In this document: in pieces, positions 16,593 through 24,840 of the stretch
Layout of the letters: the number at the start of each line of letters is the position of its first letter
Numbering within the stretch: the first letter of the stretch is position 1
From: Fen-455 sp050012675
GTDB taxonomy: Bacteria; Actinomycetota; Acidimicrobiia; Acidimicrobiales; Bog-793
Direction: 5' to 3'
Length of the DNA: 38,902 nucleotides
NCBI GenBank assembly: GCA_050012675.1
Contig: JBEKGS010000025.1
Coordinates: 1 to 38,902, forward strand
Translations under genes and position numbers: made by a program
Notes under the pieces: generated by a model
What the model was told of the DNA's origin: nothing
The model's input: only the letters and a program-made list of their open reading frames with translations
Databases searched by the model: none

Positions 16593-17720
16593 ATGGCTAA
16601 GGACATACCCGAGGAAATCAGCAGCACGCAGCGAGAGTTTTCCAGACGGCGTTTCCTGCGCAACGCGGGAGCTGTGGCATCACTGCCGCTGCTCGGAAGC
16701 GTTGCCGGGATCCTGGGTTCGGAAGGAGCCGGCGCGCAGACCTACAAGCGCAACGCCGACCATCCGTTCTTCGCCGCGCACCCGAAGTACCACTTCGTGA
16801 TGGACAACCACGTGACCACGAACTCGTTCTTCACGGCCACGATCTACGGCTGCCAGGACTTCTGTGCCCTTACAGGTAGCACTTTTACCTGGACCGGCTC
16901 GGAGACCTCGGTCGTCGGCCAGATGGTCTCGGCCATGGAGGACGCGGTCGCTTCGAAGGCCAACGGCATCGGCGTACCGCTCATCGACAACACGGCATTC
17001 AACGCCGTGACGGACTCGGCGCTCAACGCCGGCATTCCTGTGATCGCCTACAACGCCGACGTGGCACCCGGCTTTGTGAACAACAGGATGGCCTACGTGG
17101 GCCAGTCGAACCTGACAGCTGGGGCGGCCGTAGCAACGGCGATCTTGGCTCACGGCGTTCCGCACCTGACCAAGGGCGACCTCGTCGCTGGGATCATCGC
17201 TACTCCCGGTACCGGCAACATTCAGCCGAGAATCGACGGAGCAAAGCCGGTCTTCACGGCAGCAGGCATCGACTTCGTCGAGGTCGGGACTTCGCCGACC
17301 GAAGGCGCCCCTGAGTACAACGCGATCTCGTCCTGGTACTCCGGCCACCGTGACGTCAAGTTCATGATGACCGTGGACAGCGGCGACTCCAACGCGGCTG
17401 CGGAGTTCATCGTCAACGAGAAGCTGAAGGGCAAGGTCGGTGCCTCCGGTTGGGACACCGGGCTGCCGGTGATGGACGCCATCGAGAGCGGCTCCCTCCT
17501 CCAGACGGTCGACCAGCAGGCTTACCTGCAAGGCTTCGACACCCTCATGCAGCTGTTCCTCTTCAACATCTCCGGTGGGCTGATGAAGCCGACTGACACC
17601 AACACCGGTACCGCGATCGTCGTCAAGGCGACCGTCGGAACGTACCTGAAGGCCAGCAGGTGGGAAGGCACGACCAACGTGGAATCGGTCGGCAAGCCTC
17701 CTGTGCCGATTCCCTACTAA
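16593..17720 (+). CDS. Sugar ABC transporter substrate-binding protein (CUT2, Tat-exported)
   Basis: 375 residues, periplasmic-binding-protein type 1 fold of the ribose/xylose/galactose group. A twin-arginine signal SRRRFLRN (17-24) is followed by a hydrophobic stretch ending near AGAQ (48), so the mature protein is exported folded and not lipid-anchored. Family features: repeated domain hinges such as GIGVPLIDNTAFNAVTDSALNAGIPVIAYNAD, and GKVGASGWDTGLPVMDAIESGSLLQTVDQQAYLQGF, which ends with the conserved QxxYxQG segment. It binds an aldose outside the membrane and hands it to the permease encoded 39 bases downstream. The exact sugar is not visible; context allows arabinose, xylose or galactose. 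Confidence 0.88.
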   Translation: MAKDIPEEISSTQREFSRRRFLRNAGAVASLPLLGSVAGILGSEGAGAQTYKRNADHPFFAAHPKYHFVMDNHVTTNSFFTATIYGCQDFCALTGSTFTWTGSETSVVGQMVSAMEDAVASKANGIGVPLIDNTAFNAVTDSALNAGIPVIAYNADVAPGFVNNRMAYVGQSNLTAGAAVATAILAHGVPHLTKGDLVAGIIATPGTGNIQPRIDGAKPVFTAAGIDFVEVGTSPTEGAPEYNAISSWYSGHRDVKFMMTVDSGDSNAAAEFIVNEKLKGKVGASGWDTGLPVMDAIESGSLLQTVDQQAYLQGFDTLMQLFLFNISGGLMKPTDTNTGTAIVVKATVGTYLKASRWEGTTNVESVGKPPVPIPY

Positions 17721-17759
17721 ATCGGCAAGTAAGAGAAGCGAGACCAGGTCGCCCGTACG

Positions 17760-18824
17760 GTGGCCTACCCTGTGACCAGCCCGGCCGAGCCGAAAGCCTC
17801 GGCCGGGCTACCATCCGGCGGCTTGAGCCGCTATCTTTGGCGTGCCTTCGTCGCCCAGCGCGAGGTCACGCCTGTCATCATCACGGTCGCGCTGTTCATC
17901 TTCTTCAGTGTCGACTCATCGAACTTCCTCACCTCGCTCAGCCTTAACGCCGCCGCTGGTTTCGCTGGACCGGTCGGAGCGATCGCCGTCGGCGAGGTTC
18001 TCGTGCTCGTGCTGGGGGAGATCGACCTTTCCGCGGGGCAGGTGTTCCTGACCACGCCCTGGGTCATGTACTGGCTCTGGCAGCTCGGAGTTCCGGTTGG
18101 ATGGGCCATCATTGCCTCCCTGCTGGTCGCCTGCGGAATCGGGATGATCAACGGCCTGATCATCGTGAAGTTGAACGTGCCGTCGTTCGTCGCGACCCTG
18201 GCGACGAACTTCATCCTGTTCGGCATCGTGCTCATCGAGTCGAACGACACCGAGGCCACACCCATCCCCGGATCACTTCCCCCGCAGACCTCAAGCGTCG
18301 TCCCCCATGTCGGCTTCTTCGGCCAGGTGATCGGCGTCTGGGAGTGGTCCGAGATCCTTTGGGTGATCGCTCTCGCCCTGATCATCCACTACGTGCTCCG
18401 CCAGACCCGCTTCGGGGTGCGGGTCATCTCGACTGGTGGCAACCTGCTGGGCGCCGCCGAGGCCGGTGTCCCGGTCCAGCGCGTGAAGATCATGTGCTTT
18501 GTATTGTGCTCGTTCCTGTCCGGAGCGGTAGGGATAGTAGACGCCGTCAAGTACGGCAGCATGGACCCGGGCAATGCCGGTATCAACTACATCCTCTACG
18601 CCGTCGGGGCCTGCGTCATCGGCGGGACTGCCCTCACCGGCGGCCGTGGCACGGTGATCGGCGCTTTCATCGGTGCCGTCCTGATCGGCGTGCTTGAGGC
18701 CGGTCTTACCATCATCGGGATCAGCACGAACGACTTCTATGTCTACATCGGCCTCATAATGGTCGTCGCCATGACCATGAACGGGTGGCTTGACCGCTTG
18801 GCCGCGCGTACGCGGACGAGCTGA
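17760..18824 (+). CDS. Sugar ABC transporter permease (RbsC/XylH/AraH type)
   Basis: 354 residues with eight to ten hydrophobic segments, of the BPD_transp_2 family. Typical CUT2 elements: GAIAVGEVLVLVLGEIDLSAGQVF (the E-I-D-L-S-x-G motif), GMINGLIIVKLNVPSFVATLATNFI (N-G-x-I and P-x-F-I-x-T-L), and FGVRVISTGGNLLGAAEAGVPVQRVK, the cytoplasmic loop (EAA-like) that contacts the ATPase. A GGTALTGGRGTVIGAFIGAVLIGVLEAGL stretch follows. It is the channel for the sugar delivered by the upstream binding protein. The start is GTG 17760 with a weak ribosome-binding site; GTG 17772 is an alternative. The ATPase gene begins 16 bases after its stop. Confidence 0.9.
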   Translation: MAYPVTSPAEPKASAGLPSGGLSRYLWRAFVAQREVTPVIITVALFIFFSVDSSNFLTSLSLNAAAGFAGPVGAIAVGEVLVLVLGEIDLSAGQVFLTTPWVMYWLWQLGVPVGWAIIASLLVACGIGMINGLIIVKLNVPSFVATLATNFILFGIVLIESNDTEATPIPGSLPPQTSSVVPHVGFFGQVIGVWEWSEILWVIALALIIHYVLRQTRFGVRVISTGGNLLGAAEAGVPVQRVKIMCFVLCSFLSGAVGIVDAVKYGSMDPGNAGINYILYAVGACVIGGTALTGGRGTVIGAFIGAVLIGVLEAGLTIIGISTNDFYVYIGLIMVVAMTMNGWLDRLAARTRTS

Positions 18825-18840
18825 CGGACAGGACGAGAAG

Positions 18841-19659
18841 ATGAGCGAAACCCCGGGCGCGACGGTTTCTCTGGAAGAGAGCCCCACCAGCTCGGAAGTC
18901 GTGCTCGAGGTCAAGGACGTGACCAAGAGCTTCGGGCCTCTCTCGGTGCTCCGCGGTATCGACCTCAGCTTGCATGCGGGTGAGGTGCTCGGCCTGGTCG
19001 GGGACAACGGTGCCGGCAAAAGCACCCTCGTCAAGATCTTGAGCGGACTGTTCCCGCCTGACAGCGGTCGCCTCTTGCTGAAGGGTCGCGAGGTCCGTTT
19101 CCACTCTGTCGAGGACGCCTCCGCACACGGGATCGAGACGGTCTACCAGGATCTCGCGCTCATTCCTCAGCTGCCCGTCTTCTCGAACCTGTTCCTCAAC
19201 CACGAGATCACCAAGGGTGGACCCCTTCGGCTGCTCAACAAGCGCAAGATGCGGGAGCTCGCCAGGGGCTACCTGGACGACATAAACGTCTACGTGCCGA
19301 ACGTCAACACCGAAGCCGGACAACTCTCCGGAGGCCAGCGGCAGGCGATCGCCGTTGCACGGGCTACGAGAGCCAACGCCAGCATCCTCCTCTTGGACGA
19401 GCCGCTGGCGGCAATGGGAGCACGCGAGTCGCGGCTCATCATCGACCTCGTGCGCAATCTCGCCAAGAGCAGGAACGTGTCGATGATCATCATCGACCAC
19501 AACTTCGCTCACCTCTTCGAGCTCTGCGACCGGGTCAACGTGATGCAAGGCGGCCGCATCACCATCGACCAGCTCACCAAGGACACGTCTCTCGAGGAGC
19601 TGACCGAGCTGATGGTGAGCAGCTACAGGTCACAGCTGCAGCAAGCCCTCGAGTCCTGA
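18841..19659 (+). CDS. Sugar ABC transporter ATP-binding protein, single-domain
   Basis: 272 residues from ATG 18841. A longer frame to 18790 overlaps the permease end and is not needed. All ATPase motifs: Walker A GDNGAGKST (54-62), Q-loop in VYQDLALIPQ (about 103), signature LSGGQRQ (162-168), Walker B ILLLDEP (182-188), H-switch His220 in IIIDHNF. Only one nucleotide-binding domain is present, whereas RbsA/XylG/AraG-type partners of such permeases usually have two fused domains (about 500 residues). It resembles the FrcA-type minority and would work as a homodimer. Final gene of the transporter operon. Confidence 0.9.
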   Translation: MSETPGATVSLEESPTSSEVVLEVKDVTKSFGPLSVLRGIDLSLHAGEVLGLVGDNGAGKSTLVKILSGLFPPDSGRLLLKGREVRFHSVEDASAHGIETVYQDLALIPQLPVFSNLFLNHEITKGGPLRLLNKRKMRELARGYLDDINVYVPNVNTEAGQLSGGQRQAIAVARATRANASILLLDEPLAAMGARESRLIIDLVRNLAKSRNVSMIIIDHNFAHLFELCDRVNVMQGGRITIDQLTKDTSLEELTELMVSSYRSQLQQALES

Positions 19660-19699
19660 GCAGGCCGCACCGAAGAGTTCGGGCGGCCGCGAGGCCTGC
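19660..19699. other. Inverted repeat between transporter operon and araA (convergent)
   Basis: GCAGGCC at 19660-19666 is complementary to GGCCTGC at 19693-19699, and a smaller hairpin CCGAA-GAG-TTCGG lies inside at 19670-19682. It starts at the last base of the spacer after the ATPase stop. There is no T tract after it in the plus direction, so it is at best a weak terminator for the transporter operon. Confidence 0.4.
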
Positions 19700-19731
19700 A
19701 AAACCCAGGTGTCAGCCCCCCAAACCCTGGG
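19700..19731 (-). terminator. Candidate terminator of araA, overlapping its stop codon
   Basis: Read on the minus strand, CCCAGG (19731-19726) pairs with CCTGGG (19709-19704) and is followed directly by TTTT (19703-19700). The stem includes the last araA codons. The loop is 16 bases, larger than ideal, so confidence is moderate. Confidence 0.45.
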
Positions 19732-21226
19732 CAAGGCGATAGTAAGCCTGATTCCAACGAAGTTCGTGCCTGAAGCCTTCGGTCGTCGTGGCGGCGTTGA
19801 TACGGACGAGCTCGATACCGGCGATCACGGCAAAGTCCTCGAGAGTTTCGACAGCCACGGCGGTGCTCAACGCCGTGTGGTGCGGGCCGCCGGCCATGAG
19901 CCACGACTCGGTCGCGGTGGAGAAGTCCGGGGCCGGCTTCCAGACCGCCCGGGCAACCGGGAGCTTCGGCAACGGCGCGTCCGGAGGCACGATCTCGATC
20001 TCGTTCGCGACCAGCCGGAACCTGTCGCCAAGGTCGAGAAGTCCGACGACGAAACCTTTGCCCGGCAAGGCGTCGAAAACCAGCCGGACCGGGTCGGAGC
20101 GGTTGCCGATACCGAGTGGGTGGATCTCGCAGCTCGGGGTCCGGGCCGCGATGGTTGGGCAGACCTCGAGCATGTGCGCACCGAGTACCTTCGGCTCGCC
20201 GGGACCGAGGTGGTAGGTGTAGTCCTCCATGAAGGACGTGCCACCCGCCAGTCCCTGGCCCATGACCTTGAGGATTCGCACGAGAACCGATGTCTTCCAG
20301 TCGCCCTCGCCACCAAAGCCGTAGCCCTCGGCCATGAGGCGTTGCACGGCGATCCCAGGCAGCTGTCTCAGCCCGCCGAGATCTTCGAAGTTCGTCGTGA
20401 AGGCGGTGAACTTGCCAGCATCGAGAAACGACCGCAGGCCGGCTTCGATGCGAGCGGCGTAAAGCAGTGCGTCATGACGGGCACCCCCCGTGGCGAGCTC
20501 GGGCACTACCGAGTAACTGGCCTCGTAGTCCGTGGCGATCGCCTCAACGGTCGCGAGCGAGGCGCCCTCGACTTCAGCCACGAGATCGTTGACTCCGTAA
20601 GTGTTGACAGAGACTCCGAGCCGCAGTTGCGCCTCGACCTTGTCGCCCTCTGTCACCGCCACGTCGCGCATGTTGTCACCGAAGCGAACAAGCCTGAGTT
20701 GCTGTGCCGCGTGCCAGCCCGTTGCCGCGCGCACCCAGGCACCGATCCGCTGGCGGACAAGTGGGTCGCTCGCGTGGCCTGCCACGGTCTTTCGCCTGAG
20801 CGCCATCCGCGTCTCTATGTAGCCGAACTCGCGGTCGCCGTGGGCTGCCTGGTTGAGGTTCATGAAGTCCATGTCGATCTCCGCCCACGGCAATGAGACG
20901 TTGACCTGGGTGTGCAGGTGCAAAAGCGGCTTGCGCAGGGCATCGAGCCCTCCGATCCACGCCTTTGCCGGCGAAAAGGTGTGCATCCATGCGATGACAC
21001 CGATGCAACGATCGCTGGCGCTTGCTTCGATGCAGGCCCGACGGATCTCCGCCGCTCCGGTCAGGACCGGCTTCCAGACCAGGCGGACGCCGATCTCGGG
21101 TCCGGCGTTCAAGAGTTCGACGATCTGGGCGGACTGCCGAGCCACTTGCTGAAGGGTCTCGTCGCCATAGAGTGACTGGCTCCCAGTCAAGAACCAGCAT
21201 TCGAGATGCTCGTTGGTGTCGTCCAC
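19712..21226 (-). CDS. araA: L-arabinose isomerase
   Basis: Converts L-arabinose to L-ribulose, first step of pentose use; cytoplasmic, Mn-dependent. From GTG 21226 it is 504 residues, the usual length. This start has AAGGAG at 21237-21232, five bases upstream, and gives ECWFLTGSQSLYG near the N-terminus as in known AraA; an upstream frame to 21400 reads as non-coding. Metal and catalytic residues align within a residue or two of the E. coli numbering: Glu307 in GGEGDWK, Glu334 in SFMEDYTYHL, His351 in GAHMLEVCP, and the HH pair in GGPHHTA (448-449). It is convergent with the sugar transporter, and its kinase araB lies about 10 kb away. Confidence 0.95.
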   Translation of the reverse strand: MDDTNEHLECWFLTGSQSLYGDETLQQVARQSAQIVELLNAGPEIGVRLVWKPVLTGAAEIRRACIEASASDRCIGVIAWMHTFSPAKAWIGGLDALRKPLLHLHTQVNVSLPWAEIDMDFMNLNQAAHGDREFGYIETRMALRRKTVAGHASDPLVRQRIGAWVRAATGWHAAQQLRLVRFGDNMRDVAVTEGDKVEAQLRLGVSVNTYGVNDLVAEVEGASLATVEAIATDYEASYSVVPELATGGARHDALLYAARIEAGLRSFLDAGKFTAFTTNFEDLGGLRQLPGIAVQRLMAEGYGFGGEGDWKTSVLVRILKVMGQGLAGGTSFMEDYTYHLGPGEPKVLGAHMLEVCPTIAARTPSCEIHPLGIGNRSDPVRLVFDALPGKGFVVGLLDLGDRFRLVANEIEIVPPDAPLPKLPVARAVWKPAPDFSTATESWLMAGGPHHTALSTAVAVETLEDFAVIAGIELVRINAATTTEGFRHELRWNQAYYRLAQGLGG

Positions 21227-21615
21227 CTGAGCTCCTTCCAGATCGATCACTTGATTGCCATCAGGCACTGACCGCCGCGATCCGAACCCTGACAGGTTCG
21301 CGGTACCCGGGGGCGACCGCCCGCTGTGGCCTACGGCGGGGCACAGCCTTTGACCGCGCCCGGCCGGGCTCGTGACCGCGCTGGGGTCCGACATGGTCAA
21401 TGATGCAGGCGATCATAGTGATACGCCGTCCTCCACAACTAGGCGGAATCCGGTGGCTCGAACCACGCGAGGCCCTTCACAAGGCTGATCCGAAGCCTGC
21501 GTCAAATGAACCGTCCAATTCATGGGAACATGAGCGAGGTGGAACCTCCCTTGACCTCCGGGCGCACAAGACGGAGGGAACGAGGCGAATCTCGCCTCCA
21601 GGCCATTTGAGCGAG
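21227..21615. other. Divergent control region between araA and galM
   Basis: 389 bases with starts facing away from each other. The araA side shows the AAGGAG ribosome-binding site at 21232-21237. The galM side has a stable hairpin at 21582-21598 near the start. ORF extensions upstream of both genes look non-coding. I could not find a convincing -35/-10 pair on either strand. Confidence 0.4.
21582..21598 (+). promoter_or_regulatory. Hairpin in the galM leader
   Basis: GAGGCGA at 21582-21588 pairs exactly with TCGCCTC at 21592-21598 around ATC. It sits 17 bases before ATG 21616, next to the only purine-rich stretch that could serve as ribosome-binding site. It may affect translation initiation. 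It is too far upstream to mask the start codon itself. Confidence 0.35.
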
Positions 21616-22737
21616 ATGGATCACCTCTCCTACCCTCCGACGATCAGCGTGACGCCCACCGAGAAAGCGGGTGTGAACCTGCACGTCCTCGCCAACCGCA
21701 ACGGGATGGTCGTCAAGATCTTCAATTACGGAGGGATCATCCAGTCGATATCCTTTCCCGATCGTCGGGGCCGCTCCGACGAGGTCACGTTGGGCTTCTC
21801 GACGCTGTCCGATTACGAGGCCTACAGCCCATCGGCGTACCCGGGTTACACAACTGGGGCCGGCGTCTATTTTGGAGCACTGATCGGCCGCTATGCCAAC
21901 CGGATCTCCCGCGGCGAGCTGACGATCGGAGGTCTCACGTACCGGATTCCGGTCAACAACGGTGTGAACGCGCTGCACGGCGGGACAATCGGTTTTGACA
22001 GAAAAGTGTGGACAGCGACGACTTCGTCGGGTCCCGGCACCGTATCGCTCCAGCTCACCTACGTGAGCGGAGCCGGCGAGATGGGGTTCCCTGGCACGCT
22101 CACTACGACCGCGTCCTACACCTTGGACAACGAAAACCGATTGACGCTCACGTTCCACGCGACTACCACGGCGGACACCGTCGTCAATCTCACGAACCAC
22201 ACCTACTGGAACCTGGCAGGAGAGTTCTCTGGGTCGGTGTACAGGCAGATGCTGTACATCAACGCCGACAACTTCACGCCGGTGGACTCGACGCTCGTCC
22301 CCACCGGGACCATCGAGCAGGTAAAGGGAACCCCGTTCGATTTCACGAGGCCGACCGAGATCGGGCGGAACATCGATGGCGGGTCGCTGTTCAGCGACGG
22401 GGCCAATGAACAACTGCGGATCTGCGAGGGATACGACTTGAACTGGGTTCTCAACCAGACACGCCCGCCGTCGCTCATCCTCGCGGCCAGGGCGTGGGAC
22501 CCCTCGAGCGGCCGCGAGCTCAGCATCTACACGACCCAGCCCGGTCTCCAGTTCTATACGGGCAATGTCTCGACAGCCAAACCCGTCGGTCCGAGCGGTC
22601 ACCGGCAAAGCGACGGATTCGCGCTGGAGACCCAGCACTTCCCGGACTCCCCGAACCGGTCGAACTTCCCTTCGACGATGCTACGGGCCGGTCAGATCTA
22701 CAGCCAGACGTCGATCTACCAGCTGTCCAACACCTAA
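21616..22737 (+). CDS. galM: Aldose 1-epimerase (mutarotase)
   Basis: 373 residues from ATG 21616. The longer frame to 21400 has no family similarity. Interconverts the alpha and beta anomers of aldoses, feeding the kinases and isomerases with the right anomer. Family residues: FNYGGIIQSI near the start, FGALIGRYANRISRG, NNGVNALHGG (first catalytic His region), LTNHTYWNLAG (second His), EGYDLNWVL (Asp), and the catalytic Glu in FALETQHFPDSPN. No signal peptide, so cytoplasmic. It may serve galactose, arabinose or xylose in this island. The ribosome-binding site is weak (GAGCGAG just before ATG). Upstream lies the divergent araA. Confidence 0.9.
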   Translation: MDHLSYPPTISVTPTEKAGVNLHVLANRNGMVVKIFNYGGIIQSISFPDRRGRSDEVTLGFSTLSDYEAYSPSAYPGYTTGAGVYFGALIGRYANRISRGELTIGGLTYRIPVNNGVNALHGGTIGFDRKVWTATTSSGPGTVSLQLTYVSGAGEMGFPGTLTTTASYTLDNENRLTLTFHATTTADTVVNLTNHTYWNLAGEFSGSVYRQMLYINADNFTPVDSTLVPTGTIEQVKGTPFDFTRPTEIGRNIDGGSLFSDGANEQLRICEGYDLNWVLNQTRPPSLILAARAWDPSSGRELSIYTTQPGLQFYTGNVSTAKPVGPSGHRQSDGFALETQHFPDSPNRSNFPSTMLRAGQIYSQTSIYQLSNT

Positions 22738-22978
22738 CCGACCGGGCGTCGGCGTTCGGTGCCACAGCGCGACCACGTCACCAAGTTCCGACGCGGCCGG
22801 CTCGGCGCGCCTCATCTCATCTGGTTCGGTTGACGGGCGCTACTGGGAAGCCGTCCGGATCCGCGGCGAAGATGGTCTTCTCGGCCAAGTGAACCCCCAC
22901 AGGCGTGGAGCACGATCAGCGACTCTCAGCGTCTGCTCGAGGTACGGGCTCATTCCGGCCCGCTAGCTCACGGCGAGG

Positions 22979-23332
22979 TTAGTAGTACTGGACCAGGCAA
23001 AACTCGTGGTCTTCGGGATCGGCCATCACGACGACCACCCCTTGTTCGTAAACGTGTCGCTCGCCCGTGAAGCGGCCGCCCAGGGAGGTGACGAGGTCGA
23101 TGGTCTCTTCGATGTCATCGACCGTGACGTCTATATGTATACGGACCTTGCCCCTCTTCGGCTCGGGAACAGGCTGGAACACGAGCCGCGGCTGGGGGTC
23201 ACCGCGCTCACCCAAGTACACCCAGCCACTTTGAGAGGGCCCGGGTTGACGTTGGAGCAGAGCACTCCAAAACTGCGCCACACGCTCGGGGTCAAGACAG
23301 TCGATCGTCACGCCAGACCAGATGTTCGGCAC
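22979..23332 (-). CDS. VOC-superfamily (glyoxalase/bleomycin-resistance-like) protein
   Basis: 117 residues, one VOC module of two beta-alpha-beta-beta-beta units. Start GTG 23332 with GAAGG five bases upstream. The sequence opens with SGVTIDCLDPERVAQFWSALL, followed by WVYLGERGDPQPRLVFQPVPEPKRGKVRIHIDVTVDD and VVVVMADPEDHEFCLVQ. This is the glyoxalase-like domain layout, with likely metal or substrate contacts at His71-like HIDV and Glu in HEFCLV. It sits alone between galM and xylA, on the opposite strand, and looks unrelated to sugar use. Dioxygenase, lyase or resistance function cannot be told apart. Confidence 0.8.
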   Translation of the reverse strand: MPNIWSGVTIDCLDPERVAQFWSALLQRQPGPSQSGWVYLGERGDPQPRLVFQPVPEPKRGKVRIHIDVTVDDIEETIDLVTSLGGRFTGERHVYEQGVVVVMADPEDHEFCLVQYY

Positions 23333-23606
23333 CGGACCTTCAGCCTATGACGAATGCTCGCCCACGCCCGCTCCGAACGACAGCGACGAAAGCAGCCCCA
23401 TACACCCCCCAAGCGCCGGGACGATGGGTGATCGCCCGCACACTGCGGATCGAGTGTTTACTTCGTGAGCGGCCGACGACGCTGACTCGAGGAGCACCGT
23501 CGAGGATCAGAGCCTTCTCTCCCCACTCCTTCGCGTAGCGCCGGTTGACGTCGCGACAAGCCATGATTAAGTTCAACTCATCAACGAAGTATGAAGGAGG
23601 CCTCTG

Positions 23607-24788
23607 ATGCTCGTACCGACTCGTGACGATCGCTTCTCATTTGGACTGTGGACGGTGGGCTGGCAGGCTCGGGACACCTTCGGAGATGCGACGCGAGACC
23701 CGCTGGACCCCGTTGAGGCAGTGTCCCGTCTTGCCGAGCTTGGTGCTTACGGTGTCACTCTCCACGACGACGACCTGATCCCCTTCGGGTCAGACGAGGC
23801 CGAGCGCGCCCGCAGGATCAAGCGGTTCCGCGAGGCCCTGGACGCGACCGGCATGGTCGTGCCGATGGTCACGACCAATCTCTTCTCCCATCCGATCTTC
23901 AAAGACGGTGCCTTCACGAGCAACGACCGCGAGGTCCGTCGCTACGCCATCCGCAAGGTCATGCGGAACCTCAACCTCGCTGCGGAACTTGGGGCGAAGA
24001 CATATGTCTTCTGGGGCGGCCGCGAAGGTTCTGAGTCCGATGCGGCCAAGGATGTCCGGGCGGCATTGGACCGCTTCAAGGAGGCAATGGACCTTCTCGC
24101 GCAGTATGTCCTCGACCGCGGCTATCCCATCCGGTTCGCCATCGAACCGAAACCGAACGAACCGCGGGGAGACATCCTGCTGCCTACGGTCGGAAGCGCG
24201 CTCGCTTTCATCTCGACGCTAGAGCATCAAGAGATGGTCGGGTTGAACCCCGAGGTGGGCCACGAGCAGATGGCCGGGATGAATTTCGTGCACAGCGTTT
24301 CGCAGGCCCTCTGGCACGGCAAGCTCTTCCACATTGACCTCAACGGTCAGCGTGGGGCAAAGTTCGATCAGGACCTCGTCTTCGGGCACGGCGACCTCTT
24401 GAGCGCCTTCTACCTAGTCGACCTCCTCGAGAACGGCGGCGGCGGCGGACCCGCATACGACGGACCCCGGCATTTCGACTACAAACCCTTGAGAACAGAG
24501 GATGCGGCCGGTGTCTGGACCTCGGCGGCGTCCAACATGCGGACGTACCTGATCTTGAAGGAGCGGGCAGCCGCTTTCCGCGCGGACCCGGCTGTGCAGG
24601 AAGCCTTGCGCGCGAGTCAGGTCGCAGAGCTCGCGACCCCGACACTCAAGCCGGGCGAGTCCTATCATGAGCTGCTCGCTGACCGCTCCGCTTACGAGGA
24701 CTTCGACCTCAAGGCCGCTGCGGTGCACGGCTTCGGATTCGCGCATCTCGATCAACTCGCGGTCGAGCACGCGCTCGGTGCTCGTTGA
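23607..24788 (+). CDS. xylA: D-xylose isomerase (actinobacterial class I)
   Basis: Converts D-xylose to D-xylulose (and glucose to fructose); Mg/Mn TIM-barrel tetramer in the cytoplasm. 393 residues, as in Actinoplanes and Streptomyces enzymes. Start ATG 23607 has GAAGGAGG at 23593-23600. Catalytic His53 and Asp56 in GVTLHDDDLIPFG; metal ligands in FAIEPKPNEPRGD, NPEVGHEQMAG, HIDLNGQRGAKFDQD, and HFDYKPLRTED near the C-terminus; WGGREG is the class signature. xylB follows after 52 bases and a ROK regulator after that, so the three form an operon, likely repressed without xylose. Confidence 0.96.
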   Translation: MLVPTRDDRFSFGLWTVGWQARDTFGDATRDPLDPVEAVSRLAELGAYGVTLHDDDLIPFGSDEAERARRIKRFREALDATGMVVPMVTTNLFSHPIFKDGAFTSNDREVRRYAIRKVMRNLNLAAELGAKTYVFWGGREGSESDAAKDVRAALDRFKEAMDLLAQYVLDRGYPIRFAIEPKPNEPRGDILLPTVGSALAFISTLEHQEMVGLNPEVGHEQMAGMNFVHSVSQALWHGKLFHIDLNGQRGAKFDQDLVFGHGDLLSAFYLVDLLENGGGGGPAYDGPRHFDYKPLRTEDAAGVWTSAASNMRTYLILKERAAAFRADPAVQEALRASQVAELATPTLKPGESYHELLADRSAYEDFDLKAAAVHGFGFAHLDQLAVEHALGAR

Positions 24789-24840
24789 TGTGCGACGTCT
24801 GGCAACGCGCACGTGGACCACGTGAAGGTCTGGCCCAGCG

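Noticed and set aside
21227..21400. N-terminal extension of araA up to 21400
   Set aside because: The extension has no AraA similarity, while GTG 21226 has a well-placed AAGGAG and gives the normal N-terminus and length.
23340..23576. Possible small minus-strand gene of 78 codons between the VOC gene and xylA
   Set aside because: No ribosome-binding site, no recognisable pattern, and it covers the region where the xylA promoter must lie.
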